Of a stretch of DNA of 39,953 nucleotides, positions 32,710 through 39,953 are shown in pieces. Source of the DNA: Alloalcanivorax balearicus MACL04 (lineage in GTDB: Bacteria > Pseudomonadota > Gammaproteobacteria > Pseudomonadales > Alcanivoracaceae); the NCBI RefSeq assembly GCF_025532145.1, contig NZ_ARXS01000037.1, positions 1 through 39,953 of the forward strand, written 5' to 3'. The first letter of the stretch is position 1. Every line of letters begins with the position of its first letter. The position numbers and the translations under genes were made by a program. Below the pieces are notes generated by a model that had not been told where the DNA came from, made no database searches, and saw only the letters and a list, made by a program, of their open reading frames with translations.

Positions 32710-34097
32710 GGCTGAATCGGCACTCCCTGCACGGCGGCGCTGCTCAAACCGAACACCGCGCGAATTTCCGCCACGTTGTAAAGACAGTCGATTTGCAGGC
32801 GGCGTAGATCAAATCGGGTGTTTTGCTGCTCGAAGCGGGACTGGTGGATCTCCTGTTCCGTATTGAGAATGTCCAACAGCGAGCGCGTTCCCAATGATAA
32901 ATACTGCTGCCGATATAGCTTTTGCGTCTCGGCGATGCTGTTATAGCGGTTGTTCAGCAATTCGAGGCGCCCGGACAGACTCCGTGTCTGCACCTTCGCC
33001 TCCCGTAACCCCAGAGAGACTTCCCGGTAGGCGGCATCCCGGGCGGCATTCGCCGCCTCAAGGGCGTAGTCTGCCGCCCGCCGGCGGGCCTTTAACGCGC
33101 CGCCTTGAAACAGCTTGCTGCTTACCCCCACGGAAACGAAGACGTCATTGTCCCGATCCATGGCTTCCAGGTCCGCGGGCCGATCATTCAGATAGTGCTC
33201 GAAATCCGCGGAGATCGAGAAGGTCGGCAACATCTGTGCCCGCGCCTGACGGATCAGCGAACGGGCTTCCGCCCGCTCCGCTTCCGCCCGCATGATCCGG
33301 GGCACATTGTCGAAGTCTTCCTCCACGCGAAGGCAGGCGTCAGCCAGATGATCGGGAAACTCCGGAGACACCGTGACCGGCCCGGGGGAATTCAACAGGC
33401 TTTGCAGGTTACGCTGCCAGGCATCGCTTTGTGCCTGGAACTGCAGAACCGTGGCCTGGGCCGCCTCTTTTCGGGATAGCGCCTGGATTTCGTCCGACCG
33501 GGTGGCGGCGCCCTTGGCGGCGCGCTGAGACGCCAGTTCCTGCAATTCTCCAATGGCTTCCACTTGCTCCTCGGCGATTGTCAGCAGCGTCTGATAACGT
33601 TGGACCTCAATCACCGCCTGAGCGGTTTCTCGGGCAAGCTGGTCCACCGCCAAAAGTACGTTGGCCTGGTCCCGCTCCACCCCATGGGAGGCCGCCGCCA
33701 CGGAACTGGAGACCTTGCCGAAGTCATACAACATCTGGGAGGCCGAAGCGGTCAGCGCCTCTTCGGAGCGTCCGGTGGAGTCCCTGTAGCCACGGCTCAG
33801 ACCAGCGCTGAGTTCGGGATAATAGCCTGCACGTGCCACCGCCACCTGCTCGTTTTGCTGGAACAGGCGGCCAATGGATTCAGCGATCACCGGATGTGTA
33901 TCCACCGCCCGCCGAACCGCGCTGACAATATCGAAATCCGCTTTGTTTCCGTATACCGGAGCCTGTTTGATGGCTTGTTCCGGGTCATCGGTATCCACAC
34001 CGGTTTCCCGTGCCCCGGCTTCGCCAAGGCAAACGCAGAGCATCACCATCGCTAACAGGCATGGACGATGAGTTCCCTTGCTTCCGTGAGACCGCAT
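32706..34097 (-). CDS. TolC-family outer-membrane channel (LapE/BapB-like)
   Basis: A 463-residue outer-membrane efflux protein. A signal peptide (about 1-29, hydrophobic CLLAMVMLCVCLGEAGA) precedes two internally similar alpha-barrel halves, with SAGLSRGYRDSTG and SLGTRSLLDILNTEQEIHQS in the expected places, typical of TolC proteins of type I systems. AAGGA lies 5 bases ahead of the ATG. It lies 76 bases after the adhesin stop, with a strong hairpin in between, and its stop overlaps the ABC-transporter start. It serves as the exit duct for the adhesin. Confidence 0.93.
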   Translation of the reverse strand: MRSHGSKGTHRPCLLAMVMLCVCLGEAGARETGVDTDDPEQAIKQAPVYGNKADFDIVSAVRRAVDTHPVIAESIGRLFQQNEQVAVARAGYYPELSAGLSRGYRDSTGRSEEALTASASQMLYDFGKVSSSVAAASHGVERDQANVLLAVDQLARETAQAVIEVQRYQTLLTIAEEQVEAIGELQELASQRAAKGAATRSDEIQALSRKEAAQATVLQFQAQSDAWQRNLQSLLNSPGPVTVSPEFPDHLADACLRVEEDFDNVPRIMRAEAERAEARSLIRQARAQMLPTFSISADFEHYLNDRPADLEAMDRDNDVFVSVGVSSKLFQGGALKARRRAADYALEAANAARDAAYREVSLGLREAKVQTRSLSGRLELLNNRYNSIAETQKLYRQQYLSLGTRSLLDILNTEQEIHQSRFEQQNTRFDLRRLQIDCLYNVAEIRAVFGLSSAAVQGVPIQP

Positions 34098-34128
34098 TCA
34101 GATCCTTAACTGCTGCTTTCCCTGGGAA

Positions 34129-34154
34129 GGCACCGGGCCTTCTGGCCCGGTGCC
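34129..34154 (-). promoter_or_regulatory. Strong intercistronic hairpin between adhesin and tolC-like genes
   Basis: A perfect 11-bp GC-rich stem (GGCACCGGGCC / GGCCCGGTGCC) with a 4-base loop lies just after the adhesin stop codon. There is no T-run. It could stop 3' decay of the adhesin message or partly terminate transcription, lowering the level of the secretion genes. Confidence 0.65.
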
Positions 34155-34173
34155 GGTGTGCATCGTCAATGGC

Positions 34174-37100
34174 TTAAATCACCGAAATGCCGCTTTGCAC
34201 CCACAGTTCGCTGGGATCGCCCTCCTGGCTGTAGACCACATAATCAGTGCCGTCGACGGTGGAGGTGCCGGTGCTCTGCCACTCCCCGGCCAGTTCCACT
34301 GTGTCGTCCTGGTCGCCATCGATGAACAGCACATTGTTGGCATCGGTCATCGCGATCAACGATGCCAGATCAATGGATACCGTGTTGGCACCGGTACCGC
34401 CGATGGACAGATGCTCAATATTGTTGATCGTCGCCGGGTCGACATAGTCGGCCGCGAGACTGTCAACGAAATCGAGCGAAATGCCGTCACCAGTCAGCAA
34501 CAGCGTATCCTCCCCTGCACCGCCGTCGAAGGTATCGTTACCGAGGCCGTCGTAGACCAGGGTATCGTTGCCATCACCACCATTCAGGGTGTCGTTGCCA
34601 TTACCTCCTCGTAGCCAGTCATCTCCGGCGTTACCGTTAAGCACATCGTCGCCGTCGTACCCATAGAGACGATCATCACCCGCCGTACCTTCCAGGGTAT
34701 CGGCACCCGAGGTTCCATCGGTCACAGGGTTGTTCGCCGCGTTCAACAGGCTGAGCTCAGCCAGCTCAGTGACGCTGTCCGTGGCGGTCTGCCCGTCTAC
34801 GTCCTCCCCGGTAATGGTGTAGCTCGGCAACAACCCGACATCGGTTCCGAGCAAGGCATCCGCCAGATAGATCGACGCCAGGAACTCGTTGATAGCCAGG
34901 TTATCGATAGCCCCGCCATCCGCGGCGGTAATCGTCAGCGTCGGCGTGAGATTGAGTGGGAAAAGGTTATAGTCGCTGAACTGGATATCCAGTCCCAGCT
35001 CATCGGCCAGCGCCTGAGACCAGTTCAGAGTCTGGTTCCCCGCTCCCAACAGTCCGAGAATCTGGTTAATGCTCAACAGCGACGACATCTCGATGGTGAC
35101 CGACGCCAGATTGTTGTTCGGGTCATAAGCGGAGAACATCTGATGGTTGAGATCGAGCAGCCCGATCGCCTCCACACCAACAAGACCCAGCAGGCTGCCG
35201 CCGTCGACATTCACCACCGGACCGGAGGCAGCGACGTCAAAGCCGACCGCACCGGAATCCGGCGAGACATTGCCGGCAGCATCGGTGATCGTCGCGGTGG
35301 CGGTATAGGTACCGTCATCCAGCCACTGGGAAACATCCACATTGGCGGTGCCGGCGGTCACCTCGTCCGCGGTCACGGTATGTTCGGCGGTATAGACCGC
35401 TCCGCCGTCGCCCGTGAAGGTCAGAGTGATGACATCACCCGCCTCGGTGCCGGCAGGCAGACCGACCTCAGTCTGAACACCGTCCACCATCTCATTGCTG
35501 TCGATGATACCGTCGGCGGCATCGGTGACGCTCAATGTCGGCGCATCCGGCGCAACGGTGTCCACCGTCACATCAAAGGCGGCACTCGGATCCGAAGTAT
35601 TGCCCGCTTCGTCCGTGGCCGTGGCCGTGAAACCATAAGTGCCATCGGCCAGCGCTGCCGGGACGACAAAACTCCAGTTACCACTGGCATCGGCCTGCAC
35701 CGTACCTACGGAAGCGCCATCCTGGAAAATTTCCACGGTGCTGTTGGCTTCCGCCGTGCCAGTCAGGGTCGGCGTGGTGTCGTTGGTGCTGCCGCCGGTC
35801 AGTACCGGATCGGTGCCCGGTGCCACATCGTCTTCCGCCTGGGTTATGACCGGCGCCTCTGGCGCGACGGCATCCACGATGGCGGTGACCGGGTCACTGG
35901 TATTCCCCGCCTCGTCAGACGCGGTCACCGTGATCTCCGCACCATCCGCCAGAGGAGCATCCGGCGTCACGCTCCAGTTACCATCGGCGTCTGCTTCCAC
36001 GGTGTAGTCCGGCGTACCATCGCCGTCCACATCCACACCAACGGTGCTGCCCGGCTCGGCGGTGCCACTCAGTTCGGTACCGTCGCTCGGATTCACCACC
36101 GGCGCTTCCGGCGCGGTGGTGTCCACCGTCACTTCAAACGCCGCACCGGGATCCGAGGTGTTGCCGGCAGCATCTGTAGCCGTCGCCGTGAAGCTGTAAG
36201 TGCCTTCGCCCAGTTCCGTAGTGGGCGTGAAGCTCCAGTTGCCGTCCGCGTCAGCCTCCACCGTCCCCAAGGACACACCATCCTGGAACACTTCCACCGT
36301 GCTGCCCGCTTCCGCGGTGCCGGTCAGGGTCGGCGTGGTGTCATTGGTGCTGCCACCGCTCAGGATCGGATCCGTACCTGGCTCCACATCGTCTTGCGTT
36401 TCGGTGATGGCCGGAGCTTCCGGAGCAGTAGCATCTACCGAGACCGTTACCGGATCACTGGTGTTACCGGCAGGATCGCGGGCCGTGACACTCACGTCGG
36501 TACCGTCCGCCAGCGGCGCATCCGGGGTTACACTCCAGTTACCATCGGCGTCGGCCTCAACAGTGTAGTCCGGGGTGCCGTCACCATCAGTGTCCACTTC
36601 GACTGTGCTGCCCGCTTCGGCCGTACCGACCAGGACCGTTCCATCGGTGGGTTCCACTGTTGGAGCCTCCGGCGCGGTGTTGTCCACCGTCACTTCAAAC
36701 GCCGTGCTCGGATCCGAAGTATTGCCCGCCGGATCCGTTGCCGTGGCGGTGAAGCTGTAATCGCCTTCGGCCAATTCAGTGCTGGGTGTGAAGCTCCAAT
36801 TGCCGTCCGCGTCGGCCTCCACCGTTCCCAGGGAGACACCGTCCTGGAACACTTCCACCGTACTGCCCGCTTCAGCGGTGCCGGTCAGGGTCGGTGTGGT
36901 ATCGTTGGTACTGCCACCTGTCACCAGCGGATCGGTGCCCGGTGCCACATCGTCCACTGCTTCGGCGATAGTCGGTCCCGCGGGCGGTGTGGTGTCGTTC
37001 AAGTTCTCGTCAACGATGGTGGTGACCGGATCACTGGTGTTACCCGCCCCATCCGTGGCGGTCACACTGACTTCTGTGCCGTCCGCCAGAGGTGCATCCG

Positions 37101-39953
37101 GAGTCACCGACCAGTTACCATCGGCATCCGCCTCCACCGTGTAGTCCGGGGTACCGTCACCGTTGATGTCCACTTCAACGGTGCTGCCCGCTTCGGCGGT
37201 GCCGGTGAGTGTTGTTCCATCGCTCGGTTCCACCGTCGGCGTCGCCGGCGCGGTGGTGTCCACATTCAATTCAAATGCCGCGCCCGGGTCCGAGGTATTA
37301 CCCGCCGCATCCGTGGCCGTCGCCGTGAAGCTGTAGTCGCCTTCGGCCAGTTCGGTCGCCGGCGTAAAGCTCCAGTTGCCGCTGCCGTCGGCGGTAGCCG
37401 TACCGATCTCCGTGCCGTCCTGGAAGATCGCTACCGTACTGCCCGCTTCAGCGGTGCCGGTCAGGGTCGGTGTGGTATCGTTGGTACTGCCACCTGTCAG
37501 CACCGGATCGGTGCCCGGTGCCACATCGTCCACTGCTTCGGCGATGGTCGGTGCCGCCGGTGGCGTGGTGTCGTTCAGGTTCTCGTCCACGATGGTGGTG
37601 ACCGGGTCGCTGGTGTTACCGGCGTCATCCGTGGCGGTAACGCTTACTTCCGTGCCATCCGCCAACGGGGCATCCGGAGTCACCGACCAGTTGCCATCAG
37701 CATCCGCCTCCACCGTGTAGTCCGGGGTACCGTCGCCGTCCACGTCCACATCAATGGTGCTGCCCGGTTCGGCGGTGCCGCTCAGTTCGGTGCCCTCGCT
37801 CGGTTCCACTGTCGGCGCCGCTGGCGCAGTGGTATCCACGTTCAGTTCAAACGCCGTACTCGGATCCGAGGTGTTGCCGGCCGCGTCCGTGGCCGTCGCC
37901 GTGAAGCTGTAGTCGCCTTCGGCCAGTTCGGTTGCCGGCGTGAAGCTCCAATTGCCGCTCGCGTCGGCCGTTGCCGTACCGATCTCGGTGCCACCCAGAA
38001 GGATCGCTATAGTGCTACCCGCTTCCGCTGTCCCGGTCAGGGTTGGCGTGGTGTCGTTAGTGCTGCCGCCGGTCAGCACCGGATCGGTGCCCGGTGCCAC
38101 ATCGTCCACTGCTTCGGCGATGGTCGGGGCCGCCGGTGGCGTGGTATCGTTCAGATTCTCGTCAACAATGGTGGTGACCGGATCACTGGTGTTACCCGCC
38201 TCATCCGTGGCCGTTACCGACACTTCCGTTTCGTGGGCCAGGGGTGCATCCGGTGCCACCGACCAGTTACCGTCGGCATCCGCTTCCACCGTGTAGTCCG
38301 GGGTACCATCGCCATTGGTGTCCACTTCAACGGTACTGCCCGCTTCAGCCGTACCGGTAAGCAAAGCCCCATCAGACGGCTCCACCGTCACTTCAGGCGC
38401 CACGGTATCAATTGTCACCGTGCCGGTGGCCGTGCCTTCGTTACCTGCGCCGTCGGAACCGGTAACCGTTACCGTGTAATCGCCATCCGTCAGCGCCGGC
38501 AGATCCCCATCAGCCAGTGTCCAGGTGCCATTGCCGTTATTGGTGGCCACATAGTCGTTGCCGCCCACGGAAACCACGATGCTGGCGTCCGGATCGTCCA
38601 CTGTGCCGGTCAGTTCCGGGGTGCTGTCGTTGGTGACGACCGCATCCAAGGTCACCACCGGCGGTGTGGTGTCGTTCAGGTTTTCATCCACGATGGTGGT
38701 GACCGGGCCGCTCGTGTTCCCCGCCGGATCACTGGCGGTGACGCTCACCTCCGTGCCGTCCGCCAACGGTGCATCCGGCGTCACACTCCAGTTGCCATCG
38801 GCATCCGCTTCCGCCGTGTAGTCCGGGGTGCCATCACCGTCCACATCCACTTCAACGGTGCTACCCGCTTCGGCAGTACCGGTCAGCGTCGTCCCACCGG
38901 TGGGTTCCACCGTCGGCGTCGCCGGCGCGGTGGTGTCCACGTTCAGTTCGAACGCCGCGCTCGGATCCGAGGTGTTGCCGGCTGCATCCGTGGCCGTCGC
39001 CGTGAAGCTGTGGTCGCCTTCGGCCAGTTCGGTCGTGGGTGTAAAGCTCCAGTTGCCGCTGCCATCGGTGGTAGCCGTACCGATCTCCGTGCCGTCCTGG
39101 AAGATCGCTACCGTACTGCCCGCTTCAGCGGTGCCGGTCAGGGTCGGTGTGGTGTCGTTGGTGCTGCCACCGGTCAGCACCGGATCGGTGCCCGGTGCCA
39201 CATCGTCCACTGCTTCGGCGATGACTGGCGCCGCCGGCGGCGTGGTGTCGCTCAGGTTTTCGTCCACGATGGTGGTGACCGGATCGCTGGTGTTGCCGGC
39301 GTCATCCGTCGCCGTTACCGACACTTCCGTGTCATGCGCCAACGGCGTATCCGGTGCCACCGACCAGTTGCCATCGGCATCCGCTTCAACGGTGTAATCC
39401 GGTGTGCCATCCCCGTTGGTGTCCACCTCAACCGTACTGCCCGCTTCAGCCGTACCGGTAAGGATCGCTCCATCGGTTGGCTCCACCGTTGGAGCTTCCG
39501 GCGCGGTAGTATCGATGCTTACTTCAAACGCCGCACTGGGATCCGAGGTGTTATTCGCCGCATCGGTCGCCGTGGCGGAGAAGCTGTAATCCCCTTCCGC
39601 CAGTTCGGTGCTGGGCGTGAAACTCCAATTGCCGTCCGCGTCAGCCTCTACTGTTCCCAAGGACACACCATCCTGGAACACCTCCACCGTGCTGCCCGCT
39701 TCCGCGGTGCCGGTCAACGTCGGCATGGTGTCATTGGTGCTGCCACCGGTCAGCACCGGATCCGTGCCCGGAGTCACATCATCCACCGCTTCGGCAATGA
39801 TCGGGGCCTCCGGCGGGGTGGTGTCGTTGAGGTTTTCATCCACGATGGTGGTGGCGGGATCACTGGTGTTGCCGGCCGGATCACTGGCGGTGACGCTGAC
39901 TTCCGTACCGTCCGCCAACGGCGCATCCGGCGTCACACTCCAGTTGCCATCGG
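34174..39953 (-). CDS. Giant Ig-like-repeat RTX adhesin, type I secreted (BapA-like), N-terminus outside window
   Basis: At least 1,925 residues are visible and the frame stays open at the window edge, so the gene continues beyond 39953. Order from the visible N-side: an array of bacterial Ig-like domains (39953-35551); one more Ig-like domain (about 35225-35550); a non-repetitive Leu-rich domain (about 34725-35222); six or so RTX nonapeptides such as GGNGNDTLNGGDGND (34495-34713); and a C-terminal secretion-signal region ending GISVI. There are no cysteines in the repeats. RTX repeats fold on calcium outside the cell. The following tolC, ABC and hlyD genes give the bapABCD order of Salmonella, supporting a biofilm adhesin. 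Retention or processing motifs would be in the missing part. Confidence 0.92.
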   Translation of the reverse strand, partial: DGNWSVTPDAPLADGTEVSVTASDPAGNTSDPATTIVDENLNDTTPPEAPIIAEAVDDVTPGTDPVLTGGSTNDTMPTLTGTAEAGSTVEVFQDGVSLGTVEADADGNWSFTPSTELAEGDYSFSATATDAANNTSDPSAAFEVSIDTTAPEAPTVEPTDGAILTGTAEAGSTVEVDTNGDGTPDYTVEADADGNWSVAPDTPLAHDTEVSVTATDDAGNTSDPVTTIVDENLSDTTPPAAPVIAEAVDDVAPGTDPVLTGGSTNDTTPTLTGTAEAGSTVAIFQDGTEIGTATTDGSGNWSFTPTTELAEGDHSFTATATDAAGNTSDPSAAFELNVDTTAPATPTVEPTGGTTLTGTAEAGSTVEVDVDGDGTPDYTAEADADGNWSVTPDAPLADGTEVSVTASDPAGNTSGPVTTIVDENLNDTTPPVVTLDAVVTNDSTPELTGTVDDPDASIVVSVGGNDYVATNNGNGTWTLADGDLPALTDGDYTVTVTGSDGAGNEGTATGTVTIDTVAPEVTVEPSDGALLTGTAEAGSTVEVDTNGDGTPDYTVEADADGNWSVAPDAPLAHETEVSVTATDEAGNTSDPVTTIVDENLNDTTPPAAPTIAEAVDDVAPGTDPVLTGGSTNDTTPTLTGTAEAGSTIAILLGGTEIGTATADASGNWSFTPATELAEGDYSFTATATDAAGNTSDPSTAFELNVDTTAPAAPTVEPSEGTELSGTAEPGSTIDVDVDGDGTPDYTVEADADGNWSVTPDAPLADGTEVSVTATDDAGNTSDPVTTIVDENLNDTTPPAAPTIAEAVDDVAPGTDPVLTGGSTNDTTPTLTGTAEAGSTVAIFQDGTEIGTATADGSGNWSFTPATELAEGDYSFTATATDAAGNTSDPGAAFELNVDTTAPATPTVEPSDGTTLTGTAEAGSTVEVDINGDGTPDYTVEADADGNWSVTPDAPLADGTEVSVTATDGAGNTSDPVTTIVDENLNDTTPPAGPTIAEAVDDVAPGTDPLVTGGSTNDTTPTLTGTAEAGSTVEVFQDGVSLGTVEADADGNWSFTPSTELAEGDYSFTATATDPAGNTSDPSTAFEVTVDNTAPEAPTVEPTDGTVLVGTAEAGSTVEVDTDGDGTPDYTVEADADGNWSVTPDAPLADGTDVSVTARDPAGNTSDPVTVSVDATAPEAPAITETQDDVEPGTDPILSGGSTNDTTPTLTGTAEAGSTVEVFQDGVSLGTVEADADGNWSFTPTTELGEGTYSFTATATDAAGNTSDPGAAFEVTVDTTAPEAPVVNPSDGTELSGTAEPGSTVGVDVDGDGTPDYTVEADADGNWSVTPDAPLADGAEITVTASDEAGNTSDPVTAIVDAVAPEAPVITQAEDDVAPGTDPVLTGGSTNDTTPTLTGTAEANSTVEIFQDGASVGTVQADASGNWSFVVPAALADGTYGFTATATDEAGNTSDPSAAFDVTVDTVAPDAPTLSVTDAADGIIDSNEMVDGVQTEVGLPAGTEAGDVITLTFTGDGGAVYTAEHTVTADEVTAGTANVDVSQWLDDGTYTATATITDAAGNVSPDSGAVGFDVAASGPVVNVDGGSLLGLVGVEAIGLLDLNHQMFSAYDPNNNLASVTIEMSSLLSINQILGLLGAGNQTLNWSQALADELGLDIQFSDYNLFPLNLTPTLTITAADGGAIDNLAINEFLASIYLADALLGTDVGLLPSYTITGEDVDGQTATDSVTELAELSLLNAANNPVTDGTSGADTLEGTAGDDRLYGYDGDDVLNGNAGDDWLRGGNGNDTLNGGDGNDTLVYDGLGNDTFDGGAGEDTLLLTGDGISLDFVDSLAADYVDPATINNIEHLSIGGTGANTVSIDLASLIAMTDANNVLFIDGDQDDTVELAGEWQSTGTSTVDGTDYVVYSQEGDPSELWVQSGISVI
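34495..34713 (-). repeat. RTX calcium-binding nonapeptide block
   Basis: Successive GG-x-G-x-D-x-(L/I/V)-x units in the adhesin: AGDDRLYGYDGDDVLNGNAG, GDDWLRGGNGNDTLNGGDG and neighbours. This marks a type I secretion substrate that folds once it meets external calcium. Confidence 0.9.
35551..39953 (-). repeat. Tandem Ig-like two-domain repeat array of the adhesin
   Basis: Seven copies of the A-type domain (VDDVAPGTDPVLTGGSTNDT or near) have a common landmark at 39770, 39194, 38093, 37517, 36941, 36380 and 35819. Successive distances are 576, 1101, 576, 576, 561 and 561 bases, so most units are exactly 192 codons. The 1101-base step holds one divergent domain (about 38400-38675). Each full unit is two Ig domains, A (about 100 residues) and B (about 90, with a DxxGDGTPDY loop). 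The array runs past the window edge. Confidence 0.92.

Noticed and set aside
35639-39589. Long plus-strand open readings opposite the adhesin array
   Set aside because: They are periodic mirror images of the repetitive adhesin codons, have no ribosome sites and give low-complexity Ser/Val/Pro proteins.
35551-39953. Regular direct repeats considered as a CRISPR-like or satellite array
   Set aside because: The repeats stay in one open frame and encode Ig domains; there are no short repeats with unique spacers.

Overview
The window is GC-rich, densely coded chromosomal DNA from a lipid-specialised gammaproteobacterium. A wax ester/triacylglycerol synthase (WS/DGAT), a polyhydroxyalkanoate (PHA) synthase and many acyl-CoA dehydrogenases and ligases point to the Alcanivorax/Alloalcanivorax group. 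That assignment is inferred from gene content and protein style; no rRNA or other marker gene is present. I see no tRNA, CRISPR array, transposase or prophage gene.

Region 1 (5-7448, minus strand) is a six-gene acyl-CoA catabolic operon, in transcription order: LCAD-type acyl-CoA dehydrogenase, acyl-CoA ligase, DUF35 protein, Cys-less thiolase-like protein, MCAD-type acyl-CoA dehydrogenase, second acyl-CoA ligase. The thiolase-like/DUF35 pair resembles retro-aldolase or acyl-transfer complexes more than a normal thiolase. Region 2 (7449-9302) holds REP-like sequences, a large palindrome, an AraC-type regulator and a divergent promoter with three tandem GTATAC hexamers.

Region 3 (9303-14761, plus strand) matches the itaconate-degradation gene set described in Pseudomonas aeruginosa: itaconyl-CoA hydratase (ich), acyl-CoA dehydrogenase, MmgE/PrpD protein, CoA-transferase (ict) and citramalyl-CoA lyase (ccl). 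Together ict, ich and ccl would convert itaconate to acetyl-CoA and pyruvate. Region 4 (14762-18133) starts with a REP pair. It then encodes an APH-type kinase, an SDR and an ACAD10/11-type dehydrogenase, a set reminiscent of 4-hydroxyacid (levulinate, lva) catabolism. Region 5 (18130-20579) is an XRE/MmyB-type regulator divergent from a DHA2 drug-efflux transporter.

Region 6 (20630-28918, minus strand) is a carbon-storage locus. It contains an AraC regulator, a short PhaE/PhaR-like subunit, class III/IV PhaC, a GNAT acetyltransferase overlapping phaC, a DUF6489 protein, a phasin, an SDR, WS/DGAT, a small ABM-domain protein and a nearby alpha/beta hydrolase. Polyester and neutral-lipid storage genes therefore sit side by side, and two of the proteins carry basic, histone-like C-terminal tails.

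Region 7 (29252-39953, minus strand) is a type I secretion locus in the order of Salmonella bapABCD: a giant Ig-repeat/RTX adhesin (its N-terminus lies beyond the window), TolC, ABC transporter, HlyD adaptor. The adhesin array repeats with an exact 576-bp period over much of its length.
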